Positions 34,769 through 43,387 of a DNA stretch of 64,000 nt are shown piece by piece; within the stretch, counting starts at the first letter, position 1, and each line of letters starts with the position of its first letter. This DNA is from a virus, in the IMG/VR virus record IMGVR_UViG_3300033991_000293, positions 1 through 64,000 of that record. The stretch is one strand, 5' to 3'. Below the pieces are notes generated by a model. The model saw only the letters and a program-made list of their open reading frames with translations, ran no database searches and was not told where the DNA came from. The position numbers and the translations under genes are program-made.

Positions 34769-34800
34769 CCTGAAGTTTTGCCTGCGAGTTTCGTTATACT
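34769..34800 (+). promoter_or_regulatory. Copy 2 of the repeated GAAGTT/AACTTC promoter-like element
   Basis: CCTGAAGTTTT, then AGTTTCGTTATACT: the right arm differs from AACTTC, but spacing and TTATACT are kept. It restarts transcription inside the small-gene array, before the gene at 34836. Confidence 0.6.
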
Positions 34801-34835
34801 GGTACGCAGCATCTTATAGACAGGAGGAACAAAAA

Positions 34836-35327
34836 GTGGATGAGATACAGATTGGTGCATGGTTTCTGTTCGTAGGCGAGAATCCCGCTTACCTCAAGGA
34901 TCAGCCGGTTTTGCTCTGCGGAGTCCGCAAGGCATGGGCCAACGAGGATTCTGACGAAGCAGACATCCGCCACGACGTCAACCTCGCCAAAGTGGGGGGG
35001 ATGGAAGTGGGCGACCGCGCATTTATCAAGATGTGGCTCCAGGCGAAACAGCGCCCTTCTTGGATCGAAGATGAATGTGCAGCCAGTGACCTGCAGCCCC
35101 TGCCGCAGGAACAGTGGCCCGACCGGAACCCGCAACCACTGATCACCTACCACGCTGTGGATACCGACGACAACGTCTTGGCAACCATCGAAGCCTACAA
35201 CGTCAAGCGCGCCGAGACCCGCCTGTCGGAGTGGTTGCTCATGCCCGACAAGCGTCCGCAGTATGCAGCCTGGGCAAAGGCAAACTATAAGATTCAGCCC
35301 ATGCCTGCATGCGACTGCGCAGTCTAG
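34836..35327 (+). CDS. Hypothetical protein of the array
   Basis: 163 residues starting at GTG 34836 behind AGGAGGA. Beta-rich N-terminal half (IGAWFLFVGENPAYLKDQPV), then a helix region ending AWAKANYKIQPM and C-D-C at the end. The middle shows weak likeness to the product of 33900. Function unknown. Confidence 0.6.
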   Translation: MDEIQIGAWFLFVGENPAYLKDQPVLLCGVRKAWANEDSDEADIRHDVNLAKVGGMEVGDRAFIKMWLQAKQRPSWIEDECAASDLQPLPQEQWPDRNPQPLITYHAVDTDDNVLATIEAYNVKRAETRLSEWLLMPDKRPQYAAWAKANYKIQPMPACDCAV

Positions 35328-35334
35328 CAGCCCA

Positions 35335-35406
35335 GGGGGAGAATGCCCCGCGCAGTATTCTCCCCCTGCGGTAGACCCAGGTCAGCCGACCTGAGTCTAC
35401 CGCAGG
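35335..35406 (+). repeat. Two-hairpin intergenic element 7
   Basis: GGGGGAGAAT/ATTCTCCCCC (35335-35344 with 35357-35366), then CCTGCGGTAGACCCAGGTC (35365-35383) with 35388-35406; one base change in the right arm relative to element 6 gives an A-C mismatch. Confidence 0.7.
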
Positions 35407-35449
35407 GAACCTGAACCCTGCACGATACCATATCCCAGGAGGAATAAGC

Positions 35450-36082
35450 ATGTGTAATCAAACTGTCCACATTGGCCCCGTGATCTATTTCACGGGCAAC
35501 TTCGCCCGCGCTCGCATCGTCCGCCAGGATGTCAAGGGCAGGCCAATCTGCATCGAATTGGTGACCGCCAGTGGTCAGGCGATGGTCACTGAGTATGATG
35601 AGGAAGCCATGACCCTGTGGGATTTCCTGTGCAGGGATAGCATCGATGGCTCTGCCATCCTGCTGCATCATCAGGCAGAGACACAGGCCGAATTCGACGA
35701 GATAGTCCGCGACGAAGCAGCGCAGGAACATCCGCCCCTCGGCCAGCGCGATCACTATACCGCCGACGACGTCATTACCTACTTCCAGGTCAGCCGTGCG
35801 CTTGATAAGGTTAACCGTGAAGTCGATACGCTGATCAGTGAGGAATGGGTTACACCCACCGAACTGAAGGTCTGGAGTGTAGTCGCCCACGCCCTGGGTG
35901 ATGCCAGCGATCGCATCAAGATTGTCGACTGGGACCGCGACCGTGTCGAAGTTCATCGTTTCGCAGGGGAAACTCCACATGGTCATTGGCAGGAGTGGAT
36001 GCCTGATCAGGAAGCAGCCGACCTGGTTGCCACCGCTCTCAATGACGCCGCATACCAGAAGGCTTACTGGGCCGACGATTGA
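35450..36082 (+). CDS. Hypothetical protein of the array
   Basis: 210 residues, AGGAGG site. N-terminal beta part (VIYFTGNFARARIVRQDV), acidic middle, then TADDVITYFQVSRALDKVNR and a C-terminal strand-helix region. No family recognised. Confidence 0.6.
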   Translation: MCNQTVHIGPVIYFTGNFARARIVRQDVKGRPICIELVTASGQAMVTEYDEEAMTLWDFLCRDSIDGSAILLHHQAETQAEFDEIVRDEAAQEHPPLGQRDHYTADDVITYFQVSRALDKVNREVDTLISEEWVTPTELKVWSVVAHALGDASDRIKIVDWDRDRVEVHRFAGETPHGHWQEWMPDQEAADLVATALNDAAYQKAYWADD

Positions 36083-36093
36083 GCCAGCACAGG

Positions 36094-36158
36094 CAGGGGG
36101 GATGGCCAGCATCCCCCCTGCGGTAGACCCAGGTCAGCCGACCTGAGTCTACCGCAGG
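36094..36158 (+). repeat. Two-hairpin intergenic element 8
   Basis: CAGGGGGGATG/CATCCCCCCTG (36094-36104 with 36110-36120) and CCTGCGGTAGACCCAGGTC (36117-36135) with 36140-36158. Nearly identical to elements 6 and 7, including the following GGGAACTGACCCTGC. Confidence 0.7.
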
Positions 36159-36198
36159 GAACTGACCCTGCACGATATCAGTCCAGGAGGAAAATACC

Positions 36199-36543
36199 AT
36201 GAAACCGATTGAAGTCGAAGCCTTACTCGCCCCCTACTTCAAGAAGAAGATAGGGCAGAAGGTCTGCCGGAGAGTCCGCACGGCCAATGATCTGGCCTTC
36301 CAGGTTTGGGCCCGTGACTATCAGGCCGAAGTCCTGGCGGTAGATGGTAATACCGCCTACGTGCAACTGACGTCGATTGACCTGGCACCATCGGAGAGCC
36401 ATCGCGCAGGAAGTGACCGTGTGCTTGGGGATTACCAGATTGACTTGACCGGCATGGCCGGTCTAGACCCATTCTGGCGGAAACTCCTGGGGTTTGCCGA
36501 CCCGCAGTGGGCGAAACTCATCACCCCGTCAGGCAACATCTAG
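36199..36543 (+). CDS. Hypothetical protein of the array
   Basis: 114 residues, AGGAGG site. Begins with a helix (IEVEALLAPYFKKKIGQKVC) then strands (AEVLAVDGNTAYVQLTSIDL). No family recognised. Only 10 bases separate it from the next gene. Confidence 0.6.
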   Translation: MKPIEVEALLAPYFKKKIGQKVCRRVRTANDLAFQVWARDYQAEVLAVDGNTAYVQLTSIDLAPSESHRAGSDRVLGDYQIDLTGMAGLDPFWRKLLGFADPQWAKLITPSGNI

Positions 36544-36553
36544 GAGGAAACCC

Positions 36554-37075
36554 ATGATTACCATTGCCGATCTACTGGATGCGCTCAAGGACATTGAGTG
36601 CACGGCCACCCACTTTGCCCTGGCAGTGGCGACACAAGGAAGCAGGCCCGCCAATGCAGGAACAAGTCAGCCGGTCATTGATGAACAGCGCAAGCGCCTC
36701 GACGACCTGTTGGTCAGCCTGAATACCAAAGTCCGCCCCTGCCTGGATGAAGCGCAGCAGCAGCCGCCTTTCGATGTCATCGCCGCCCTGGAGTGGGCGA
36801 CTAACCGCCTCGCCGCTGTGATCACCACCATGCCCGATGCCACCGAGTATTATGATCGTACCTGCCTGGCCAAAGCCCTGGAAGTACTCACGCATGCCAA
36901 GCATACCAGGGACACCAACTTGCTGGCAGCCGCCCGCGCAGCCCTGGCCCTGTGGGATAAGTATGGCCTGGGGGATGAGGATAGTGAGTCAGAACCTGTC
37001 TATCATATCCTCAAGGACGCTGTGGAGGGTTATGACTATTCGCGCTCGAAGCACGACAGGCCCTGCCCCTTCTAG
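36554..37075 (+). CDS. Helical hypothetical protein of the array
   Basis: 173 residues from ATG 36554, whose AGGAGG overlaps the previous stop. Mostly helical (LLDALKDIECTATHFALAVA, ALEWATNRLAAVITTM). The first part recalls the product of 31034 (both read as short ALKDIE/ELESA helices followed by FGLAV or FALAV), possibly a distant relation. Function unknown. Confidence 0.6.
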   Translation: MITIADLLDALKDIECTATHFALAVATQGSRPANAGTSQPVIDEQRKRLDDLLVSLNTKVRPCLDEAQQQPPFDVIAALEWATNRLAAVITTMPDATEYYDRTCLAKALEVLTHAKHTRDTNLLAAARAALALWDKYGLGDEDSESEPVYHILKDAVEGYDYSRSKHDRPCPF

Positions 37076-37340
37076 CGCCCAGGCCGGCACCACCATACCT
37101 GGGGGAAATGAGGAATCCCCCAGGTATGGCCTGGGGAATATCATTACCTTCCGTCTGCACGACGGCAGACTGGTCACCGGAGAAATCAGTACCATGAATC
37201 AGGATGCCAGTGAACCTCAGTATCACGTCAGGATCGAACACGATTCAATGTACTCCAGTGGCTATTGGGTATGGGAACAGGAAGTGGTCAGCCAGGGAGT
37301 GCAACTTTCCCTCTTTCCGCCAGATGCAGATGTGCTATAA
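37032..37340 (+). CDS. Last small protein of the array, start uncertain
   Basis: 102 residues if ATG 37032 (GGAGGG just before it) is used; this overlaps the gene before it by 44 bases and puts a strong hairpin (37093-37129) inside the frame. The credible part begins near NIITFRLHDGRLVTGEI, a small beta barrel-like pattern, and ends LSLFPPDADVL. The true start may be a non-ATG codon after the hairpin. Confidence 0.45.
   Translation: MTIRARSTTGPAPSSAQAGTTIPGGNEESPRYGLGNIITFRLHDGRLVTGEISTMNQDASEPQYHVRIEHDSMYSSGYWVWEQEVVSQGVQLSLFPPDADVL
37093..37129 (+). repeat. Hairpin element 9 (single stem)
   Basis: CCATACCTGGGGGA (37093-37106) pairs perfectly with TCCCCCAGGTATGG (37116-37129). It stands where the other array genes have their hairpin elements, before the last gene. 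Confidence 0.6.
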
Positions 37341-37377
37341 ACAATCCCCCCACCCAAGATGGGTGGGGGGATTGTTT
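37339..37377. terminator. Two-way terminator between array and packaging genes
   Basis: Perfect 18-bp stem with a 3-nt loop: AAACAATCCCCCCACCCA (37339-37356) and its complement (37360-37377), with A-run and T-run edges on both strands. It stops the rightward array and, from the other side, the leftward packaging operon. A second stem (CTCCCCCAC/GTGGGGGAG, 37396-37417) backs it up. Confidence 0.8.
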
Positions 37378-37438
37378 GCGTCCCTGCGACCCGATCTCCC
37401 CCACCGATGTGGGGGAGCCAATGTGGTACAATGGAGGG

Positions 37439-37657
37439 TTACTCAGCCGGCACCGCCTCCGCCCCCTGTTCTTCACGAACCAGCAACACGCCCCTCGGCT
37501 CCAGCGCCGCCTGGATCACCGCCCAGGTCAGGATACCATCGCCACCGGTCTTACCTTTGATGACCACGACGATGTGCAGCCCGGGCCCCAGGCCCGCCAG
37601 GCGATTCAGTATGTCGTTCAGGGGGGAGCCAGGTTTGCCCTGCCGGTCATTGTTCAT
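37439..37657 (-). CDS. Small hypothetical protein after the portal
   Basis: 72 residues from ATG 37657, which overlaps the portal stop as ATGA. Alternating strands (GLHIVVVIKGKTGG, RGVLLVREEQ). Last gene of the packaging operon. Function unknown. Confidence 0.5.
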   Translation of the reverse strand: MNNDRQGKPGSPLNDILNRLAGLGPGLHIVVVIKGKTGGDGILTWAVIQAALEPRGVLLVREEQGAEAVPAE

Positions 37658-39882
37658 AGCCAAACCCAGGCCCCATTTGTCAATCGTTCAAGGTGACATC
37701 GGCATCGACCGTTACATTCGGTCCCCTGGCCAGGTAGGATACCGCCAGTGAAGGCGATCAGCGCATCGATAGATGTGTATTCGCGCCCAGGGGGATTTGC
37801 CCCAAAGATGGGACACATTCGGCAGTGTTTGGCAATGACGTCCAGTACCCATCGCACGGGCGATGGGTATCCTTGTTCCAAATCATCCAGCCGCCCGCGC
37901 TCAATGGCGCCTGACCAAATCGAGTGCCAGACCTCGCCCGCGTATAACTCCGCCCGTGCAAACCCCTGCGTAGCCGCCTCGACCGCCTGGTGCACCAGAA
38001 TCCATGCCTCGTCCTCGCGCCCCGCTTTGAGCAATAGCAGGATCGCCGCGATCTGTCCTTCCAATTCCCCTTTGATGTCCCCGAATAGACTTGACTTACC
38101 AGCCGGATTGGTTACAGCCAGGCGACCATCGCCCCCGTACCCAATCCAGGCATCTGCCCTCGCGATCTCCGACCGCAACGCCTGCTGGATTCTGGCATCC
38201 CCTGTTGGGGGACCGAACCCCAACCAGAATGCAGCAGCCAAATCTAAGGCAGACTTTTCACGAAACAGCAGGAGCCCCACCAGGAGCAAATCGTCCAACT
38301 TGCTGCGCAGAGTCACCTCGTCCACGCCAGTCCCCAGGCCCGCCACTTCAGTGGACAGTTGATCAGCCCAGGCCGAGAGATTCTGCCTCTGTGCCTCGGC
38401 ATTGGCATCGACGAAAGCCACGTACCGCGCAGGCCGATCTTCAGGGGCAGCAGGCCCAAAATGCTCAGCGCCTCGCGCCAGGAATTGCTCGCGCCGCCTG
38501 ACCGGCACCCGTATCCTCGAGTATCCCTCGCTCTCCGTACCTGGCTCTCCCTCGCCGCTTTCAGGTTTGGGTTGCTCTTCCTCAGCGCCACCCGCCCGCC
38601 GACCTTCATCATTGCCTTCATCACCGACCGGCTCCTCCTCTTCCTCTGGCGCCTCGGGCATCCCCGGCACCTGCGCCCGCAGGAAATTCTCAGTGGGCAT
38701 GTCCATCGAGAAAGCCCCGGCACCAGATAGTGCAGTGATATACTGCCCAAGTCTCTGTAAATCCAGTGCCCTGGGTGATGTATGTGTCAGAGTGGGGTAG
38801 CCGGTCAGCCCTGGCCAGGGATTGAAACTGAACAGGTAGGGGATGGCATAGCGATTCAACTCGTCAGTGATGATCTGCAGGTATGCCTCGACCGCCAGCG
38901 CGAAAGATTCCTGGAGGGTTTGCGCCAGGGAACGAGTCCCTACCTCGCGCAGGCCCAGAAGGAGCCATTGGGCCAGAATCGACCTGGCCATTTCTGAATC
39001 CTTGCGTATAATCGTGTCCGACATCGTCCGATCAATCGTTCCCTCCGGACCCCCTAATTCCAAGTCCCAGGAGTGGGGGATGTATGACCCCATCATCCTG
39101 TCCTCGTAGATGGCCTGGACTAATTCCTGCGCCCGCTGTTCGTCTGATACCTCACCCTCTGCTACCTCAGCCCTCGCAGTCGCCCCATCTGGCAGTTTGA
39201 GCAGGGGGAAGCCTGCCCATCGCCGGTACAGGCCGATACCCTCGATCTGTTCCAGTCGCCGCTTGTATTTGTATGGCCGAACGGCAGGCCGGAAGATCGA
39301 CAGGCCCTCCGGATTGTCTCCCTCCCTCGACGTCCGAAACAGCAGAGATTCATTCAGGGGGATAAAGATGACATTGCCCGTTTTGATCTGGTACTGCCAC
39401 AAACCCAGGATGTCGCCCGATTCCTCGTCAAACTCCCAGTGATCCAGGGTAAGTGGAGACCGGAAGGCAATCTTCCGAAAGCCGATTAAATCGTCGTCGA
39501 ACTGGCTCTTGTTTTTGCCCTTCTGGCCTCTGCGTCTCTTCATGACCATGTGGAAGTAAGTCCACCCATAGACAAACATCAGGCAGGCATCGGCGATCAG
39601 GTCATTGAATGAGTGGGATGTGTCGCTGAAGGCCGACCATGCAAAAGTGGCAGCCTCTTCATCCCGCGCAGAAGGCCCGCCAGGCAGACAACTCCACTGC
39701 ACGCGCCGGATTGGGAGCGTTAGGACGAGATACATCGCAATCCCTGTCGGATCTTGCGTCCGGATCTCGTCGAAAACCCGATAGCCCAATTGCCCGCGCA
39801 GAGTAACGTCCGGCTCCACCATGACGACCCCGCCCCACTGCTGCAAGCCAGTGGAGCCCAACTCTTTAAATGGTGATGACAT
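37654..39882 (-). CDS. Portal protein fused to a MuF-like C-terminal domain
   Basis: 742 residues. Residues about 1-400 are a portal: GYRVFDEIRTQDPTGIAMYL, clip and stem regions, FIPLNESLLFRTSREGDNPE, and IRKDSEMARSILAQWLLLGL. An acidic Glu/Gly-rich linker (about 415-470: PEAPEEEEEPVGDEGNDEGR) follows. Residues about 480-742 are helical and end in a MuF-type Cys cluster: HCRMCPIFGAN, then TECNGRCRCHLERL. Portals and MuF head proteins are normally separate, adjacent genes; here they are one chain. Confidence 0.8.
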   Translation of the reverse strand: MSSPFKELGSTGLQQWGGVVMVEPDVTLRGQLGYRVFDEIRTQDPTGIAMYLVLTLPIRRVQWSCLPGGPSARDEEAATFAWSAFSDTSHSFNDLIADACLMFVYGWTYFHMVMKRRRGQKGKNKSQFDDDLIGFRKIAFRSPLTLDHWEFDEESGDILGLWQYQIKTGNVIFIPLNESLLFRTSREGDNPEGLSIFRPAVRPYKYKRRLEQIEGIGLYRRWAGFPLLKLPDGATARAEVAEGEVSDEQRAQELVQAIYEDRMMGSYIPHSWDLELGGPEGTIDRTMSDTIIRKDSEMARSILAQWLLLGLREVGTRSLAQTLQESFALAVEAYLQIITDELNRYAIPYLFSFNPWPGLTGYPTLTHTSPRALDLQRLGQYITALSGAGAFSMDMPTENFLRAQVPGMPEAPEEEEEPVGDEGNDEGRRAGGAEEEQPKPESGEGEPGTESEGYSRIRVPVRRREQFLARGAEHFGPAAPEDRPARYVAFVDANAEAQRQNLSAWADQLSTEVAGLGTGVDEVTLRSKLDDLLLVGLLLFREKSALDLAAAFWLGFGPPTGDARIQQALRSEIARADAWIGYGGDGRLAVTNPAGKSSLFGDIKGELEGQIAAILLLLKAGREDEAWILVHQAVEAATQGFARAELYAGEVWHSIWSGAIERGRLDDLEQGYPSPVRWVLDVIAKHCRMCPIFGANPPGREYTSIDALIAFTGGILPGQGTECNGRCRCHLERLTNGAWVWL

Positions 39883-39891
39883 AGCAACCTC

Positions 39892-41643
39892 CTAATTCCA
39901 GACTGAAGATTCTAATTTGAGTTTGGACTGATCTGGTAGGGGCGATGGATGAGGAAGTGTCCAGGCAACGCAACAATAGTTCTCAGCATGGGCAAAGTGA
40001 TCTGCCCCCGCCGAGATATACACTGCAACTGTCCTGCCGACGTGGTCCTCCAGGATGCGTATCATACTCTTTAGGTGAGCATAATAGTCAGGGATGCCAC
40101 GCGCATGGCAGGGGAGTGAGAAAGTTGTCTGCGCCGGCTCCAGCCCACCAGTGGCAGCCGCCAACAACCGCGCATACATTTCATCGATTGTCCGTGTCCG
40201 ATCTAAATCGAGGAAGCCTTCCTCTAAATTTAGTCTGACAGGCTCTTCGATCTTCAGGCCGGTCTTTTGCGTCACGTAATAGGCCCGCCAGATTCGCCCA
40301 GGGGGAAATGAATCCTGAAAGCGCCTGGCCTCCCGCGTTTCTGGCAATGCATCGACCACACAAACTTCGCAGTTGTACAGCCGCATCAGTTGGGCCACGT
40401 CCGCAAACTCCGCGACTGCACCTGCGTACCGCTGTGGGTAATCCCCCGTCTCGGATTGTGCAGGCCCACGGATGATCACGTGCAGCAAGTCGCCGACGTC
40501 TACGCCCATCCGGCACCGCTCGCCCACCACAGGCCCATGCGAGTATGCCCGTGTCGCCGCATCGAGGATATCGTCGGTCAATTGCCCGCCCCTGGGGATG
40601 TATGGCTCTCCCCAGTCCTGATTGGTAGCCTCCCGCCTGGCCGTCTCGTCCACCGCCTGGAGCCCTTGCAGCATCGCCCCGACGTCAGCCAGGGGCGAGA
40701 ATAACTTCGAAAGATGATAGCCGACCGGCAGCCGCCCAGGATAGGCCGGCACCCATTCTCCCTGCGCAAGCCGCTTTAGTCTGCCACCGCATTTCCGACA
40801 GGCAGGCCAGGCCGCCCCCGTCTCCATGCCGTACCAGCCAACAGGCCGACCCAGGGAGTCCTCCTCCAGGATGACCGACGATCTGTCCATGTACTGCCGC
40901 TCGCCACAGTGTGGGCAGGCCACGAACCATTCACGCTGATCCGACCTCTCCCATAGGGCATGGATGCCAATCCCTCGATAGGTGGGAGTGCTCACTGTAC
41001 GCTCCTCGGCCAGCATCGAGTGGCCGAGTCGTTTACGAGCGATCTCAGGAGCCCGCGAATCCATCTCATCCAACTCATCCAGCAGCAGGATGTCAGCCGC
41101 GATCGCTTTCAGTTGGGGAGCCAGGCCATCGGGCGATACCTTGGCCCCCCGAAAGTACAGGAAGCGGTCACGGATTCTCTTTAACCGAACACGATCAGCC
41201 CCCCGTGATCGCCCACCAGCATCGACCACGATTGAAGTCAGATATGGACTGGCCTCGATTGCAGGCCCGACCCGACCGGAAGAAAAGTCAGAAAGGTGTA
41301 CATCAGTGGGAAAGACGTATAGCACGGTAGCCGCCCGTTGATCAGCCCCGTGCAGTGCATAGGAGACCAGATATTCTGAAGCGCCCATTTGTGAACTTTT
41401 GTAGATGATCATCCAGGGGGAAGTTTCTTGGTAGATTGGAATCAGATAGTGATGGGACACAAAGTCGAGGGGTTGACCTGGCACGAGGAACGGGCGATGT
41501 TTGATTGTCCACGATAGCAAGTCCTCCGGTAGGGATACCCTGCGCAGTGCCGCCAACACCGCCACTTTGCGATCTACTGACCACAACGTGAAATGACCGC
41601 TCAGCAGGTCATCCAGGATGCCAGGCCCGACCCCGATTGTCAT
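39892..41643 (-). CDS. Terminase large subunit (GpA-like)
   Basis: 583 residues, ATGA overlap with the gene before it. The ATPase half has a deviant Walker A (IIYKSSQMGASEYLV, about 79-93) as in lambda gpA relatives, and Walker B with catalytic acid ILLLDELDEM (about 186-195). A zinc ribbon follows (CPHCGERQ near 243, CRKCGG near 283). The nuclease half opens with MGVDVGDLLHVII (about 378) and has CVVDALPET later. It packages DNA through the portal encoded next. Confidence 0.85.
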   Translation of the reverse strand: MTIGVGPGILDDLLSGHFTLWSVDRKVAVLAALRRVSLPEDLLSWTIKHRPFLVPGQPLDFVSHHYLIPIYQETSPWMIIYKSSQMGASEYLVSYALHGADQRAATVLYVFPTDVHLSDFSSGRVGPAIEASPYLTSIVVDAGGRSRGADRVRLKRIRDRFLYFRGAKVSPDGLAPQLKAIAADILLLDELDEMDSRAPEIARKRLGHSMLAEERTVSTPTYRGIGIHALWERSDQREWFVACPHCGERQYMDRSSVILEEDSLGRPVGWYGMETGAAWPACRKCGGRLKRLAQGEWVPAYPGRLPVGYHLSKLFSPLADVGAMLQGLQAVDETARREATNQDWGEPYIPRGGQLTDDILDAATRAYSHGPVVGERCRMGVDVGDLLHVIIRGPAQSETGDYPQRYAGAVAEFADVAQLMRLYNCEVCVVDALPETREARRFQDSFPPGRIWRAYYVTQKTGLKIEEPVRLNLEEGFLDLDRTRTIDEMYARLLAAATGGLEPAQTTFSLPCHARGIPDYYAHLKSMIRILEDHVGRTVAVYISAGADHFAHAENYCCVAWTLPHPSPLPDQSKLKLESSVWN

Positions 41644-42368
41644 GCGCTTTCTGGACCCCCATCAGCAGGAGACTGGCCATCGGGAGCAGGAGATTGCTCG
41701 GCAGGGGGAGTTAATCTCAACCGCGCTAACTCTGCCCGTAACTCCTGGTCAATTGCATCCAACCCCTGTACCTCAACCAACGTCCGCGAAGTGGGAGAAA
41801 CTGCAGTTGACGGCTCCGCCAGACGATACAGAGTGACTGCTGCCTCGATGCGGTCACCTGCACGCTCGGCAGGATTTGCCATGACACTGGCCAGTGCCAC
41901 CGGCACCTGCGATGTGAAACGCGCCAGGTTGCGCCGCCTCAAGCGCAGGAAATGTTCCTCGATGGTTGCGGTTTCCGTGTCCAAGTACTCCAGGCATGCT
42001 CTGAGACAAGCCAGGTAAGCCGCCCAGACCTGGGGGATATACTGCCATTTTGCATACCAGATTCTGGCACTACAAAGCCCCTGTTCTGCTGCCTTCCTGA
42101 ACAATGCCCGCCAGGATTCCTGATTAGCCCTGGCGAAAGCCAGAACAACGACGGTCTGGCGTTTTTTACGCTGATGTGGCCCTGGGATGGCATTCAGCAG
42201 CCCCAGGATTTCAGGGGTTAGCCAGTGATAGGTATCCTGGGGATATTCCACGTCAGTCGTGTCCCAGGCATCCATAAAGTCTGCCCCCTCTGGAATGGGA
42301 AGCCCAGGGGGAGCCCCAGGGAATCCCCCGACCGGATCGCCGAATTCATTAACTCGTCTCTGAATCAT
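41640..42368 (-). CDS. Probable small terminase subunit
   Basis: 242 residues from ATG 42368 behind GGTGGAGG. N-terminal Gly/Pro region, then helices (RQTVVVLAFARANQESWRAL, RACLEYLDTETATIEEHFLR) and a Pro/Glu-rich end. Assigned mostly from its place directly before the large subunit. A promoter-like pair on the minus strand (TTTACT, 16 bp, TATAAC; 42404-42431) overlaps element copy 3, so the leader would form a GAAGTT/AACTTC hairpin next to the ribosome site. Confidence 0.6.
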   Translation of the reverse strand: MIQRRVNEFGDPVGGFPGAPPGLPIPEGADFMDAWDTTDVEYPQDTYHWLTPEILGLLNAIPGPHQRKKRQTVVVLAFARANQESWRALFRKAAEQGLCSARIWYAKWQYIPQVWAAYLACLRACLEYLDTETATIEEHFLRLRRRNLARFTSQVPVALASVMANPAERAGDRIEAAVTLYRLAEPSTAVSPTSRTLVEVQGLDAIDQELRAELARLRLTPPAEQSPAPDGQSPADGGPESA

Positions 42369-42379
42369 AGTGCCCTCCA

Positions 42380-42411
42380 CCTGAAGTTTTCAAGCCGAAC
42401 TTCGTTATACT
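42380..42411 (+). promoter_or_regulatory. Copy 3 of the repeated GAAGTT/AACTTC promoter-like element
   Basis: CCTGAAGTTTT, then AACTTCGTTATACT; arms 42383-42388 and 42398-42403. It sits between divergent genes: terminase to the left and the radical SAM operon to the right. GTTATAC reads GTATAAC on the other strand, so both directions may start here. Confidence 0.7.
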
Positions 42412-42430
42412 ACCCAGGAGGATAGAGTAA

Positions 42431-42631
42431 ATGGATATAAGGTTAATCGTTGAAGCCCCACCTGAATGCGAGACAACGCTCGCCGATATCGTCCGCTGTG
42501 AAGATCGAGACACCCTGGAGCCCGCGATGGATCTGGGCCTCGCAATTGGGCAGATCATTACCACTTTCCTGATCACGGTCATGCACCTGCCCGAAGCCCC
42601 GCCAGTCCAGGTTGTCTTGACCCCAATGTAA
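42431..42631 (+). CDS. Small hypothetical protein
   Basis: 66 residues, AGGAGGA site. Acidic start (LIVEAPPECETTLADIVRCE), then a hydrophobic helix (LGLAIGQIITTFLITVMHL). Function unknown; first gene of this operon. Confidence 0.55.
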   Translation: MDIRLIVEAPPECETTLADIVRCEDRDTLEPAMDLGLAIGQIITTFLITVMHLPEAPPVQVVLTPM

Positions 42632-42645
42632 CAGGAGGAAAACCC

Positions 42646-43386
42646 ATGAGTGTGATTTATGTGCCCAGTGGTAGGGCAGGCGAGTATTCCGCCCTCGCCG
42701 CCAACCTCTACAGGGGATGTGCGCATGGATGTCGGTATTGCTATGGCCCGCGCATCCTGCACATGCCCAGGCAGGAATTTGTCAATGATGCCCGATCTCG
42801 TACCGACATCGTGACCCGCCTGAAGGCCAGCGCCACCGACCGTCAGCGCAAGGGCAAGGCAGGCGATGTCCTCCTCTGCTTTGTTTGTGACCCGTACCAG
42901 CCCCTGGAGAGCATGCATGGCATCACCCGCGCAGCCATCCAGATTCTGCACGACACCGGTCATACCGTCACGATCTTGACCAAAGCAGGTCAACTGCCCC
43001 GCCGAGACTTCGATCTCTTGGGCAAGGGGGATTCCTTCGCTGTGACCCTGACCTGCTGGACACCCCAGGATCAGACCTATTGGGAAGCCAATGCCGGCTC
43101 CACGCCGGAACGGATCGACCTGCTCAAGGAAGCCCACGACAGGGGCATCTATACCTGGGCATCCTTCGAACCGGTCATCTATCCTTACCAGACCCTGATG
43201 CTGATCGAGACAGTCTGGCCCTGGATCAGGGAAGCCAAGATTGGCAAACTGAACTACCATCTGTATGCGAAACAAGTCGATTGGGCCAGGTTTGTGGAAG
43301 ATGCCACCCGCCTGCTCCAGAAATTGGGCATCCCATACCTGATCGAGAGGGATACCCTGGATGCCGCAAGGGAAAGGGGGAAGTAA
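42646..43386 (+). CDS. Radical SAM protein, SplB-like
   Basis: 246 residues. N-terminal iron-sulfur motif C25-x3-C29-x2-C32 (YRGCAHGCRYCYGPR) with the Tyr-rich surround typical of the spore photoproduct lyase-like group (COG1533). Barrel strands follow (GDVLLCFVCDPYQPLE, HTVTILTKAGQLPRRD, FAVTLTCW, ERIDLLKEAHDRGIYTWASF). The family includes DNA photoproduct lyases and uncharacterised enzymes; the substrate here is unknown. Confidence 0.8.
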   Translation: MSVIYVPSGRAGEYSALAANLYRGCAHGCRYCYGPRILHMPRQEFVNDARSRTDIVTRLKASATDRQRKGKAGDVLLCFVCDPYQPLESMHGITRAAIQILHDTGHTVTILTKAGQLPRRDFDLLGKGDSFAVTLTCWTPQDQTYWEANAGSTPERIDLLKEAHDRGIYTWASFEPVIYPYQTLMLIETVWPWIREAKIGKLNYHLYAKQVDWARFVEDATRLLQKLGIPYLIERDTLDAARERGK

Positions 43387-43387
43387 G

